In this document: piece by piece, positions 53,423 through 61,748 of the stretch
Position numbering within the stretch: the first letter of the stretch is position 1
Layout of the letters: the number at the start of each line of letters is the position of its first letter
Assembly (NCBI RefSeq): GCF_007681555.1
Contig: NZ_VELE01000003.1
Coordinates: forward strand, 124,001 to 188,000
Direction: 5' to 3'
From: Kocuria salsicia
GTDB lineage: Bacteria; Actinomycetota; Actinomycetes; Actinomycetales; Micrococcaceae
DNA: 64,000 nucleotides
Position numbers and translations under genes: made by a program
Notes under the pieces: generated by a model
Seen by the model: the letters and a program-made list of their open reading frames with translations, nothing else
Database searches by the model: none
Told to the model about the DNA's origin: nothing

Positions 53423-54180
53423 TGCATGTGGTCATCGTGGGCGGTGGGTCCGTGGGGTCCTCGATTGCCCGGGAGCTGCTCTCGCACGGTCACGACGTCG
53501 TGGTGGTGGACGCCACCTCCGAGGTCATCGGCCGCTCGAACCTGCGCGGCGCCCAGTGGGTCGTCGGGGACGCGTGCGACCTCGACGTGCTGCAGCGCGC
53601 GAGGGCCGAGGAGGCGGACGTCGTCGTCGCCGCGACCGGTGACGACAAGGCAAACCTGGTGGTCTCCCTGCTCGCCCGCAGCGAGTTCGGCGTGCCGCGC
53701 ACCGTGGGACGGGTGAACAACCCCAAGAACGAGTGGCTCTTCGACGACGCCTGGGGCGTGGACGTGGCCGTGTCCACACCGCGGCTGATGACGGCGCTGG
53801 TGGAGGAGGCCGTGGAGGTGGGCGACGTCGTACGGTTGCTGAGCTTCCAGACCGGTGACGCCACACTGTCCGCATACACGGTCCCCCGGGAGCACCCGGT
53901 GGTGGCGAGCACGGTCACGCAGGTGCCGTGGCCGCCGGAGGTGGCTCTCGTGGCGATCCTGCGCGACGGCGTGCCCATCGCCCCGTCCGGGGATGACGTC
54001 CTCGAGGGCGGGGACGAGCTGTTCTTCATCACCACCACGGAGGGTGAGGAGCAGCTGCGGGCCATGTTCACCACGGCCCGGGACGTCAACCTGCAGGCGG
54101 CGCGGGGCGAGGGCGGCTCCACAGCCATCCCAGCCACAGCACAGCGGCGTACAGCGGGGCCCCCATCACCAGCCGGGTGA
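53422..54180 (+). CDS. ceoC: TrkA-family potassium uptake protein CeoC
   Basis: 252 aa. Second RCK subunit. Rossmann loop IVGGGSVGSSIARELL with VVVVDATSE, then CDLDVLQRA, and an RCK_C domain ending at FITTTEGEEQLRAMF. The last 35 residues (ARGEGGSTAIPATAQRRTAG) are not part of the domain and overlap the convergent DUF3159 gene by 95 bp. CeoB and CeoC form a NAD(P)-sensing heteromeric or paired regulator of a Trk channel that is not in this window. Confidence 0.9.
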   Translation: MHVVIVGGGSVGSSIARELLSHGHDVVVVDATSEVIGRSNLRGAQWVVGDACDLDVLQRARAEEADVVVAATGDDKANLVVSLLARSEFGVPRTVGRVNNPKNEWLFDDAWGVDVAVSTPRLMTALVEEAVEVGDVVRLLSFQTGDATLSAYTVPREHPVVASTVTQVPWPPEVALVAILRDGVPIAPSGDDVLEGGDELFFITTTEGEEQLRAMFTTARDVNLQAARGEGGSTAIPATAQRRTAGPPSPAG

Positions 54181-54844
54181 TGCCGAGCCCGGCCACGTCC
54201 CCGGCGAAGTACAGCGGCAGCTGCACCAGCAGCCGCGCGGCGAACATCGCGAGAAGCACGCCGTTGACCCGCTGGTAGGCGCGGCGGCGCACGGGGTCCC
54301 GACGCCAGTGCGTGCCCTCCCCTCGGATGTAGCCGAAGAGCACCCCGAGCAGAGGCCAGCCGGCGAGCGCCGAGGCCGCCAGTCCGAGCAGCCACACGGC
54401 GTTGGTCACGAACCCCCACACGTAGTAGTCCAGAGCGTCCCCTCCCACGCGGGCGAAGAGTGCGCAGATCCCCACGCCCACGAGCCCGCCGAGGGCCTGG
54501 GTTACGGGCTGGCGCTGGACGAGGCGCACGAGGGTGAACAGCGCGGCGGCCGCCAGGGACGCGGTCAGCGCAGGGCCCAGCTGCCCGGTGACGACCACGC
54601 ACACCAGGTAGACGAGACCTGGCAGCAGGGACTCGAGCAGGCCGCGCCAGCCGCCCACCGCGGAGAGCACGTCGAGCTGCCCGGCCTCGTCGCGGCGCAG
54701 CCCGGAGCGGCGGGCGAAGTCCTCGACGGCGCGGTCCCGTGCGGGGCGGCTCACGTCCTCGCGCTCCGGTGCCTCCGGGTCGCCTGCGCCGAGCGGGGTC
54801 TGCCGGGGGGCGTCCTCCGCACCGGGGCCTGCGGGCGAGCTCAT
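54086..54844 (-). CDS. DUF3159 family polytopic membrane protein
   Basis: 252 aa. Actinobacterial DUF3159. An acidic N-terminal segment of about 60 residues precedes five or six hydrophobic helices (LLPGLVYLVCVVVTGQLGPA and so on). Function unknown. It ends within the 3' part of ceoC, giving a 95-bp antisense overlap. Its start overlaps the OB-fold gene (54841) by four bases, so it is translationally coupled. It also neighbours the ceo genes in Mycobacterium (Rv2693c region). Confidence 0.85.
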   Translation of the reverse strand: MSSPAGPGAEDAPRQTPLGAGDPEAPEREDVSRPARDRAVEDFARRSGLRRDEAGQLDVLSAVGGWRGLLESLLPGLVYLVCVVVTGQLGPALTASLAAAALFTLVRLVQRQPVTQALGGLVGVGICALFARVGGDALDYYVWGFVTNAVWLLGLAASALAGWPLLGVLFGYIRGEGTHWRRDPVRRRAYQRVNGVLLAMFAARLLVQLPLYFAGDVAGLGITRLVMGAPLYAAVLWLGWLWSRPRPAPPAG

Positions 54845-55212
54845 CGCGTGACCTTCTTGGGGGTGATGATCTCGTAGCGCGGATTGTGCATCGTGGGGAT
54901 CCCGTCGGGGAAGCAGATCACCCCGAGGCAGCGCAGCCTGGTCCCCGCGCTCACCCCCGGCACGGTGTGCTGGCCGTTCCACAGCAGCTCGAGCGCGCAC
55001 GGCACAGCGGAGTCGGGGCGCGGCACCTTGAGCACGGCGCGGAACTGCGGCTGCCGCGTCACGGGCGCGATGGTGACCTCCACCACCCGGCCCTCCACGA
55101 CCGCGCGGCGGCGGTGGCGCTCGCGGAAGGCCGGGTCGAGGTCCTCTGAGACCGCCTCGGGCTCCCCGAGCACGTCGATAGCCCCGGTAAGCGGGTTGTT
55201 GACGGGTGCCAC
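54841..55212 (-). CDS. OB-fold nucleic acid binding protein
   Basis: 123 aa, a single OB-like beta-barrel (RRAVVEGRVVEVTIAPVTRQ, then ALELLWNGQHTVPGVSAGTRLRCLGVI). Such small proteins resemble the tRNA-anti-like OB family. A role in RNA or DNA binding is inferred. The GTG start at 55212 overlaps the DUF3710 stop by one base, and the stop overlaps the DUF3159 start by four. The three genes therefore form one operon. Confidence 0.8.
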   Translation of the reverse strand: MAPVNNPLTGAIDVLGEPEAVSEDLDPAFRERHRRRAVVEGRVVEVTIAPVTRQPQFRAVLKVPRPDSAVPCALELLWNGQHTVPGVSAGTRLRCLGVICFPDGIPTMHNPRYEIITPKKVTR

Positions 55213-56012
55213 TAGCCGATCTCCGTGATCTCCGGGCCCCGGCGCGGGGGCTGCACGGCCGGGCCCGACGGCGCGCCGTCGCCACCCCGCGGTGCCACCC
55301 CGTCCGCGTCCGCCACGGGAGCCGGGGGCTGCCCCGCAGAGTCAGCCATCCGGCGGACGGTAGCGTCTTCGGGGACGGAGAGGGTCAGGAGGTCGCGCGG
55401 CGGGCGGGGGTCCTGGCCGCGGACGACGACAAGTGCCCGCACGGCGTCGTCGAGCACCTCCGCTGTGGGTCCGGGCAGGGCCGCGCCGCCCGTGAAGACG
55501 GCGCGCAGGAACCAGCGGGGGCCGTCGATCCCCACGAAGCGCGCGAGACGGTAGCCCTGGCGCCCGTCCGCGGTGGTGGCGGGGAACTTGGCGTCCGCCT
55601 GCAGCCCGAAAGAGCCGCGGGTGACGCTGGGGTCCCCGTTGTCCCGGCGCAGTCCGGCGATCAGCTCGGCGCGCACCTCCTCCCACAGACCGCTGGACTT
55701 GGGCGCGCTGAAGGGCTGCAGCTGCACGGAGCCGTCCCGGAAGTCGAGGTTCACCGCGCGCGGTTCCTGGGTGCGCTGGTCCACCTCGAGGCGCACGTCC
55801 ACCCCGGAGATCGGCTTGACGAGCAGCGCCCCCAGGTCAAGGTACTCACTCCGCTCGCCCGGCAGCTCGCTCTCGTCCCGGGGGCCGAGTGCACGGGGGT
55901 TCTCCTGCGCCTGCTCGGCGGAGGCGGTGCCTGCCGTCTCCGCCGCGGCGTTCGACTCGCCGGACGGGACGACGCCGTCCCGGCTGCCAGTGCGCTTCTT
56001 GCGTCCGAACAT
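55212..56012 (-). CDS. DUF3710 family protein
   Basis: 266 aa. Conserved actinobacterial family of unknown function. The core (about 50-230) includes SEYLDLGALLVKPISGVDVR, then VQLQPFSAPKSSGLWEEVR and the GPRWFLRAVFTGGAAL segment. The Cys-free N-terminal 45 residues and the C-terminal 40 are Pro/Ala-rich and probably disordered. The ATG at 56012 (MFGRKKRTG) has GGGAG 8 nt upstream. It is the first gene of the DUF3710-OB-DUF3159 operon, downstream of dut. Confidence 0.87.
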   Translation of the reverse strand: MFGRKKRTGSRDGVVPSGESNAAAETAGTASAEQAQENPRALGPRDESELPGERSEYLDLGALLVKPISGVDVRLEVDQRTQEPRAVNLDFRDGSVQLQPFSAPKSSGLWEEVRAELIAGLRRDNGDPSVTRGSFGLQADAKFPATTADGRQGYRLARFVGIDGPRWFLRAVFTGGAALPGPTAEVLDDAVRALVVVRGQDPRPPRDLLTLSVPEDATVRRMADSAGQPPAPVADADGVAPRGGDGAPSGPAVQPPRRGPEITEIG

Positions 56013-56081
56013 CGATGATCTCCCGAAAATGTGTAGGTGGTGTCGTGGAGCAGAGGAAATAGGGGGGGTGCGTCCCGGTAC

Positions 56082-56130
56082 GCCCGTCAGCCCGGCGTGC
56101 CCGTCAACCGTGGGGCCCGTCAACCATGGT
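56082..56130. repeat. Three tandem 16-17-bp repeats between dut and DUF3710
   Basis: GCCCGTCAGCCCGGCGT, GCCCGTCAACCGTGGG and GCCCGTCAACCATGGT follow one another directly. Copies two and three differ mainly at one position, copy one is more diverged. They lie in the 177-bp gap before the DUF3710 start. Confidence 0.55.
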
Positions 56131-56189
56131 GGGACGGGCAGCCGCCCCGCGCAACGAGCTCCACGCGGCCGCACCGTGGTCGCTCGGGC

Positions 56190-56651
56190 TCAGTGCGTTC
56201 CCGAAGAACCGAACCCGCGCTCGCCGCGCTCGCTCGACGGCAGGTGCGCGACCGTCTCGAAACGGGCCGTCGTCACCTCCTGGAGCAGCAGCTGCGCGAT
56301 GCGTTCACCCCGGCGCACGGTGTAGGCGGTGCTGCGGTCCGTGTTCAGCAGGCACACCTTCAGCTCGCCCCGGTAACCGCTGTCCACGGTGCCGGGGGCG
56401 TTGAGCACGGTGATCCCATGCTTGGCTGCGAGCCCGGACCGGGGGTGCACGAGCCCCACGTAGCCCTCGGGGATCGCCACGGCGACCCCGGTGTCCACCA
56501 GGGCGCGCTCTCCCGGGGCCAGCGTCACGTCGTGCCGCGCGCGCAGGTCCGCACCCGCGTCGCCCGGGCGCGCGTACGCGGGAGCGGGGAGGTCGGTGTC
56601 CAGCAGCTGCAGCGCCACGCTCACGGTGGCGGGTTCCCTCACGTCAGTCAC
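56190..56651 (-). CDS. dut: Deoxyuridine 5'-triphosphate nucleotidohydrolase (dUTPase)
   Basis: 153 aa, trimeric all-beta dUTPase that hydrolyses dUTP to dUMP and keeps uracil out of DNA. All five motifs are readable: GDAGADLRA (I), HPRSGLAAKHGI (II), NAPGTVDSGYRGE (III), RRGERIAQLL (IV) and RGERGFGSSGTH (V). The GTG at 56651 is chosen because GGAGG and a TAGAGT hexamer lie just upstream; GTG 56642 is an alternative. Length is normal. Confidence 0.95.
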   Translation of the reverse strand: MTDVREPATVSVALQLLDTDLPAPAYARPGDAGADLRARHDVTLAPGERALVDTGVAVAIPEGYVGLVHPRSGLAAKHGITVLNAPGTVDSGYRGELKVCLLNTDRSTAYTVRRGERIAQLLLQEVTTARFETVAHLPSSERGERGFGSSGTH

Positions 56652-56659
56652 AGTCCTCC

Positions 56660-56665
56660 ACTCTA
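56660..56665 (-). promoter_or_regulatory. Candidate -10 of dut
   Basis: TAGAGT on the minus strand, 8 nt before the GTG at 56651. Between them lies GGAGG, so the start could be used with or without a leader. Confidence 0.45.
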
Positions 56666-56780
56666 ACGCGCACCCCCCGGCCTCCGGCGTGCGCGGCAGC
56701 ACCTCTGCGCGGGCAGCGCCCATCCGCGAACAGGCCAGCCCGCGGATGACCGCCGTCCCGGCGGCCTCGCCACGGCGCCG

Positions 56781-56808
56781 GGCTCCCCGGGGAACCGACC
56801 GGGGAGCC
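56781..56808. other. Hairpin in the dut-DUF3093 divergent gap
   Basis: GGCTCCCCGG and CCGGGGAGCC form a 10-bp perfect stem with an 8-nt loop. Both flanking genes point away from it, so it does not end either of them. It may be a binding site or a relic. Confidence 0.4.
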
Positions 56809-56858
56809 GCCCGCGGCGCGGTAGGCAATCCCCAGCGGGAGTGTGCCAAGGTGGTGCC

Positions 56859-57407
56859 ATGAGTTCCCAGCACCCCGAGTCCACCGAACCGGAGCCCACC
56901 GCGACAGTGCCACCCCTCCAGGGCGGTGGCGGGGTCCGTTACGAGGAGCGGCTTTCCGTCTCCTGGTGGGTGTGGCTCATCGTGCTGTTCGTCGGCGCGG
57001 CGGGGTTCGTGGCCGTGGCTCCCATCAGCATTGCGGTGGGTGTGATCGTGGGCGCCGTGCTGGTGGCCGTCATCGCGGTGGTGGTGCACCTGGGCACGCC
57101 CAGGATCGTGCTCACGGACGAAGACCTGCGCGTGGGACGCGCCCACATCGAGCGCCGCTACGTGGGCGAGGCCGAGGCCCTGCGCGGTGACGACGCCCGC
57201 CTGGCCCGCGGCCCCGCGCTGGACGGTCGCGCGTTCATGAACTTCCGAGTGTCCATCCCCGACCTGTGCCGGATCAGCATCGTGGACCCGGTGGACCCCA
57301 CTCCGTACTGGCTCACGGCCACGCGCCACCCGGAGGAGCTGGCCCGCGCCATCAACGCCAGTCCCAGAGACGTCGAAAACATTGCGCGCGAGGTGCTCTC
57401 GGACTAG
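56859..57407 (+). CDS. DUF3093 family membrane protein
   Basis: 182 aa. Actinobacterial DUF3093, typical neighbour of dut. After a disordered N-terminus (about 1-25) there are two hydrophobic segments (SVSWWVWLIVLFVGAAGF, SIAVGVIVGAVLVAVIAVVV), then a cytosolic or external PH-like domain (IVLTDEDLRVGRAHIERRYV) with conserved PYWLTATRHPEELARAI. Function unknown. The ATG at 56859 has AAGGTGG upstream. Confidence 0.85.
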   Translation: MSSQHPESTEPEPTATVPPLQGGGGVRYEERLSVSWWVWLIVLFVGAAGFVAVAPISIAVGVIVGAVLVAVIAVVVHLGTPRIVLTDEDLRVGRAHIERRYVGEAEALRGDDARLARGPALDGRAFMNFRVSIPDLCRISIVDPVDPTPYWLTATRHPEELARAINASPRDVENIAREVLSD

Positions 57408-57502
57408 CGGCCTCCGCCGGGCCGTGCGCCCCGGTGGGCGTTCGGCACCCAGCGCTTGTCCACGTTGGAGCAGGTACCCCGCGTCCCGGGCTCTCCATCC
57501 CG

Positions 57503-57550
57503 GTACGACGACGGACGGTCCACCGAGAAGGTGACCGCCCGTCGTCGTAC
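57503..57550. terminator. Bidirectional hairpin between DUF3093 and DUF4193 genes
   Basis: Outer stem GTACGACGACGG/CCGTCGTCGTAC (12 bp) encloses a second stem CGGTC-CACC/GGTG-ACCG and a small loop. It lies between convergent stops at 57407 and 57617. Confidence 0.75.
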
Positions 57551-57616
57551 TCGCCGCCCGTCAGCTCCGAACGGGTCCGGCGGCCCCGGTGCGCAACCGG
57601 GGTGGGGTGCGCGGGA

Positions 57617-57916
57617 TCAGCCCACGCACTCGTGGCAGAACTTCACACCGTTGCGCTCCTCCGCGAGCTGCGAACGGTGGCGGACAAGGAAGCAGGAGCC
57701 GCAGGTGAACTCGTCGTCCTGGGCGGGAAGGACCACCACGGAGAGCTCCTCGTTGGAGAGGTCCGCGCCGGGCAGCTCGAAGCTCTCGGCCGCCGTGGCT
57801 TCGTCTTCGTCAACGCTTCCGGACTGGTGGTCCGACCGCCGGGACTGCAGCTCCTCGATGGAGTCTTCCTTGAGGTCCTCGTCCTGCTTGCGCGGTGCGT
57901 CGTAGTCTGTGGCCAT
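57617..57916 (-). CDS. DUF4193 family zinc-ribbon-like small protein
   Basis: 99 aa. The N-terminus is acidic (DYDAPRKQDEDLKEDSIEEL) and the C-terminus holds CGSC and CHEC, a four-cysteine zinc-ribbon-like site. DUF4193 is actinobacteria-specific, of unknown function, and lies between dut and sepH in many genomes. The ATG at 57916 has GGAGCGG upstream. No membrane segment. Confidence 0.85.
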   Translation of the reverse strand: MATDYDAPRKQDEDLKEDSIEELQSRRSDHQSGSVDEDEATAAESFELPGADLSNEELSVVVLPAQDDEFTCGSCFLVRHRSQLAEERNGVKFCHECVG

Positions 57917-58273
57917 GTGTCTATCCGCTCCAACCGGTCTTCGCGAGATCGCTGTGTGAAACGGTTCCCCGGACGATCTCCCCCCGGGGCCGTGTCGCGT
58001 AGATTGTTCACCATGGTGCCGCAAAAAGCCAGTACCGTGGCGGGCATTTTCTCCCAGCGCGAGATTTGTCCCTGGAGGGGGTCTTCCAACCCGGTCCCAG
58101 ACGGCCGGCAACCGGCCCGGACGGGCCCCTGGCGACGTCGGTGCCGCACCACCGCCGCGCCCTGCCGCGGATCCTCGGCGTCCGGCAGACGCGGTGCCAC
58201 TAGACTGGCGCACGAACGCGCCGCGCGCACCGCAGGAACACGGGGGCGCAGACACCCGTGAGGGAAGGACAGC
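57917..58273. promoter_or_regulatory. 357-bp divergent intergenic region
   Basis: Separates DUF4193 (minus) and sepH (plus). It contains a -10-like TAGACT for sepH near its right end (58201-58206). No conserved coding frame, repeat or tRNA was recognised in it. Confidence 0.4.
58201..58206 (+). promoter_or_regulatory. Candidate -10 of sepH
   Basis: TAGACT about 68 nt before the ATG at 58274, giving a leader with GGAAGG close to the start. No clear -35 is seen. Confidence 0.4.
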
Positions 58274-59653
58274 ATGGAGCAGTTGCGTCTGGTAGGAGTG
58301 CACGACGACGGTGAGCACCTCATCGTGGAGACCCACGACTCGACCCGGTACCGGGTAAAGATCGACCAGCAGTTGCGGCAGACCATCCAGCACGCCCGCC
58401 GCAAGCCCCCCGCTCGCGGCCGCGGCGGCTCGTCCTTCGGCCCCCGGGACATCCAGGCGCGCTTCCGCGCCGGGGCGAGCGTGGACGACGTCGTGGCGGA
58501 GTCCGGGTGGGAGGCCGAGCGGGTCAAGCGCTACGAGTGGCCGATCCTCGCCGAACGCTCCCACATGGTCACGGCCGCGTGCCGCGTGAAGGTCTCCGGC
58601 ACCGCGCCCTCCCACGACGGCTACCGCTCCGTGTTCGAGGGCGAGCCCAAGACGCTTGAGGAGACCGTGGACGAGCGGGCCTCCCAGCTCGGCGTGGACC
58701 GGCGCAGCCTCGACTGGGACGCCTGGCTGCGCGAGGACCAGCTGTGGAACGTGCAGCTGAGCTTCTCCGTGTCCGACCCCCGGGCCTCGGGACTCGACAC
58801 CGAGGGCCCCGCGCTGTGGAGCTACAACCCCGCGAACCAGACCGTGCGCGCCGAGAACGACTGGGCGCGCGCGCTCGGCGAGGAGCCCCGCGAGACGGGT
58901 CCGCTCGGCGTGACCGCCCCCGTCTCCCCGGCGGTCGCCACCCCCGTGGCCCCCACGCCCTCCGCGCAGCTGCGCCACCTGCAGCACGAGGCGAGCCAGG
59001 CGGACGACCTCCTGGACGTCCTGCAGTCCCGCCGTGGCCGCCGGCTCGGATCGGACGAGGACGGCGACGACCGCCTCGCCGAGATCCTCGGCCGCGGCAT
59101 GGGCCGCGTGGAGCAGCGCCCCCGCCCGATCGACGCACCGGAGGACTCCCCCGTCTTCGACCAGCCCATCCAGCCCGCGGCCTCCCGCGTGGCGGAGGAG
59201 CAGGCCCTACAGGGAGAGGGCATCGAGATCGTGGACGACTCCACCCCCTACGGACACGACGCCGCCACCCCCGCCGAGGACCCGACCGCACCGCTGGCCC
59301 CGGGCGAGGCCACCGCGCAGCACCTCGCCTCCGGCGACACGGAGACCACCGACCAGAACGACGACGTGGCTCCTGACGCGGACGCGGAGGAACCCGCTGC
59401 GGAACCCACCGCACCCGAGACGCCGCGCTCGGACGAGAGCGCCCCCACCGAGGCGACCGCCCACGAGGACTCTGCCCCCGAGCACTCCGCCCCCGACGAG
59501 TCCGACGAGCCCCTCAACGGCGACCGTAGCGAGACCCCGGAGGAAGATCACACCGCCGCGAACGCCGCGCCGGGACCCCGTGGACGCACGCCCCGGGCCA
59601 AGCGCTCCTCCGTTCCGAGCTGGGACGACATCGTCTTCGGCAACCGCACGTGA
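58274..59653 (+). CDS. sepH: SepH septation protein (DUF3071)
   Basis: 459 aa. SepH binds FtsZ and promotes Z-ring assembly in actinobacteria. The conserved N-terminal DUF3071 domain (about 1-175) starts MEQLRLVGVHDDGEHLIVET and contains a helix-turn-helix-like segment (FGPRDIQARFRAGASVDDVV, SGWEAERVKRYEWPI). The rest is an Asp/Glu/Thr/Ala/Pro-rich disordered linker ending in a conserved short C-terminal motif (SVPSWDDIVFGNR). That C-terminal motif is typical of the family. GGAAGGA precedes the ATG. Confidence 0.93.
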   Translation: MEQLRLVGVHDDGEHLIVETHDSTRYRVKIDQQLRQTIQHARRKPPARGRGGSSFGPRDIQARFRAGASVDDVVAESGWEAERVKRYEWPILAERSHMVTAACRVKVSGTAPSHDGYRSVFEGEPKTLEETVDERASQLGVDRRSLDWDAWLREDQLWNVQLSFSVSDPRASGLDTEGPALWSYNPANQTVRAENDWARALGEEPRETGPLGVTAPVSPAVATPVAPTPSAQLRHLQHEASQADDLLDVLQSRRGRRLGSDEDGDDRLAEILGRGMGRVEQRPRPIDAPEDSPVFDQPIQPAASRVAEEQALQGEGIEIVDDSTPYGHDAATPAEDPTAPLAPGEATAQHLASGDTETTDQNDDVAPDADAEEPAAEPTAPETPRSDESAPTEATAHEDSAPEHSAPDESDEPLNGDRSETPEEDHTAANAAPGPRGRTPRAKRSSVPSWDDIVFGNRT

Positions 59654-59787
59654 TCCGCGTCCACCGCTCCCACGTGCACTGATGCGCGAATCGCGCGGCA
59701 CGCGGTAAAGTCACTGGAGCGGATCGGGCTGAGGGGAGAATCGTCCCGGTCACGTGACTTCTCGGGCGATCTTTAGGGACTTTGTGC

Positions 59788-60462
59788 ATGAGCAACTCCA
59801 TCCAGGACGATCTCTTCGGCGACGACGCCCAGGCCGGTGACGGCGCGGCAGCCTCGTCCCCGACGGGAGCCCACAGGTACCTCGCGCCCGTCGCTCTCGG
59901 CGGCGCGGCCCTGCTCGTGCTGGCCGGGGTCGGGGCGGTCGCGTTCACGGGTCTCTCCGGCGGTTCCGACGACGACGCCCCCGCCACCTTCACATCCGCC
60001 TCGCCGAGCGCAACCCCCAGCCCCACGCCGTCGGCGACCCCGTCCCCCACGCCAAGCGTGGAGCCCGAGCCCACGGAACCCGCGGAGCAGTACTACTACG
60101 TGCCCGCGCCCCAGCCCGTGGCGCCGGTCCAGCCCGAGGTCCCCGCCCCGCAGCCTGTTGCCCCGCAGCCCGCACCCACCACGGCCGCACCGGCCCCCAC
60201 CCCGGAGAAGTCGCAGGCCCCGGCGCCCACGAAGCAGCCCGCCACCCCGCCCGCTGACGGCAGCACGGGTTCCAAGGGCGGGGATTCCACGGGCGGCGGC
60301 TCGAACGGCGGCGGTTCGGGCAACGGCAGTGGTTCCGGCGCAGGCAACGGAAGCGGCACGGGGAAATCCGGTGGGGGCTCGACCGGAAAGCAGGGCGGCA
60401 CCACCGGCGGCACGGGCGCCGGCTCCAAGGCGACCCAGGGAACCGGGGGCGCCGGCCGCTGA
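59788..60462 (+). CDS. Membrane-anchored protein with Pro/Thr and Gly/Ser-rich tail
   Basis: 224 aa. One hydrophobic helix (about 34-56, VALGGAALLVLAGVGAVAFTG) with a short acidic cytosolic part, so most of the protein should be outside. The exterior consists of SPT repeats (PSPTPSATPSPTPS), a PQPVAP-type proline-rich block and a GSG/GNGS-rich tail. It resembles disordered surface or cell-wall-crossing proteins. No enzyme motif. The gene lies between sepH and a phosphodiesterase-like gene. The start at ATG 59788 is chosen over a GTG-type upstream start at 59782. Confidence 0.6.
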   Translation: MSNSIQDDLFGDDAQAGDGAAASSPTGAHRYLAPVALGGAALLVLAGVGAVAFTGLSGGSDDDAPATFTSASPSATPSPTPSATPSPTPSVEPEPTEPAEQYYYVPAPQPVAPVQPEVPAPQPVAPQPAPTTAAPAPTPEKSQAPAPTKQPATPPADGSTGSKGGDSTGGGSNGGGSGNGSGSGAGNGSGTGKSGGGSTGKQGGTTGGTGAGSKATQGTGGAGR

Positions 60463-60602
60463 GGCGGAAGGGGCACCGGAACGGTCCAGGGGCCAGGACT
60501 GCCCGGGCTGCCACACGAGCCACGGCGTCAAGACGTCCTGGAAACATCAAGAGATGGCTTCACGTGTGCTCGGCCGCCGCAATGCCGTCGTTTGCCGTCA
60601 CC

Positions 60603-61748
60603 TCACCACAGCAGTGCCGGGACCATCCGTTCATGCTCGGTGAGCGAACCGTGCTGGCCCACCATGGCCAGCGGCCGGGTGCCCTGCCGCGCGACGTCGT
60701 ACAGCGCGACGTCCTCCCGGCCCAGCACCCACACGTCACCCGCCCGGGCGAGCATCCGCTCGTCCGGGCTCGGGCCGAAGTAGCCGTACGCGGCCAGCTC
60801 GTCACGGGTGGCGAGCCACACCGCGTCTCCGAAGTGTGAGCGCCAGTGGTCCACTACCTCCTCGGCCGAGGTGCCGCGCTTCAGGTGCAGCTGCACCGCG
60901 CGGGGCTCCCCCGCGGTGTGCCGCACCCCGGCCATCAGCTCCGGGACGGCGGAGACGTCGAGGCGGTTTTCCTGGGGGACGTCCACCATGCCGTGGTCGG
61001 CCGTCAGGACCACCCGGGTGTTGGCGGGCAGCCGGGACACGAGCCGCTTCAGAGCCGAGTCCAGGTCCTCGAGCGCGCGCAGCCAGGAGTCCGAGCGCCA
61101 GCCCTGCTTGTGCCCGGTCTTGTCGAGGTCGTCCCAGTAGAAGTAGACCAGCCCGCGGCGGCCCTCCTTCAGCTGTTCCAGAGTCCGCGCCGAGCGTGCG
61201 TGGACGCCCTGCGCGCCCACGAATCTGCCACCGCGCAACACCGCGCGGGTCAGCGCCGAGGACTCGAACCGGGGGGAACTCACAGTCACGGCGTCCACGT
61301 GGCGTGAGGCCCGTTCCAGTACTGTCTCCCCGGGCTGCCACTGCAGGGGATCCAGGGAGGCAGGCCAGTTGCCGAGCATGTTGACCACGCGGTCCGTAGC
61401 GGGGTCCAGGACGTCGTAGCCCAGCATCCCGTGCCGGCCCGGAGCGCGCCCGGTGCCCAGGCACGCGAGCGAGACGGACGTCGTGGACGGGAACGCGGCG
61501 TCGAGCTCCCCCAGCGACTGGGTCGAGCGCAGAGTGGGTGCGTACCCGCTGACCTGCGAGAGCAGCCGCGAGCCGAGCCCGTCCACCAGCACCACCACGT
61601 AGCGCTGCGCGGCAGGCAGGCTCAGCGCGTTGCGGAACCCGGGGATCCCCAGGGCCGCGGCGGCGGAGGTCATCACCTCTCCCACGCCGCGGGAGCCGTA
61701 CCTCGGGGGTGCGGGCAGGAACGGGGTTGGCGCGGCGTCCTCGCTCAC
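60603..61748 (-). CDS. Alkaline phosphatase family / type I phosphodiesterase-like protein
   Basis: 381 aa. Alkaline phosphatase superfamily fold (nucleotide pyrophosphatase/phosphodiesterase type). The N-terminal VVVLVDGLGSRLL supplies the first metal Asp, FPSTTSVSLACLGTG the catalytic Thr/Ser, and YFYWDDLDKTGHKQG and LTADHGMVDVP the further Asp/His ligands. Probably secreted or cytosolic; no signal peptide is seen. Substrate unknown. The GTG start overlaps the DUF5998 stop (GTGA), so both belong to one operon. Confidence 0.87.
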   Translation of the reverse strand: MSEDAAPTPFLPAPPRYGSRGVGEVMTSAAAALGIPGFRNALSLPAAQRYVVVLVDGLGSRLLSQVSGYAPTLRSTQSLGELDAAFPSTTSVSLACLGTGRAPGRHGMLGYDVLDPATDRVVNMLGNWPASLDPLQWQPGETVLERASRHVDAVTVSSPRFESSALTRAVLRGGRFVGAQGVHARSARTLEQLKEGRRGLVYFYWDDLDKTGHKQGWRSDSWLRALEDLDSALKRLVSRLPANTRVVLTADHGMVDVPQENRLDVSAVPELMAGVRHTAGEPRAVQLHLKRGTSAEEVVDHWRSHFGDAVWLATRDELAAYGYFGPSPDERMLARAGDVWVLGREDVALYDVARQGTRPLAMVGQHGSLTEHERMVPALLW

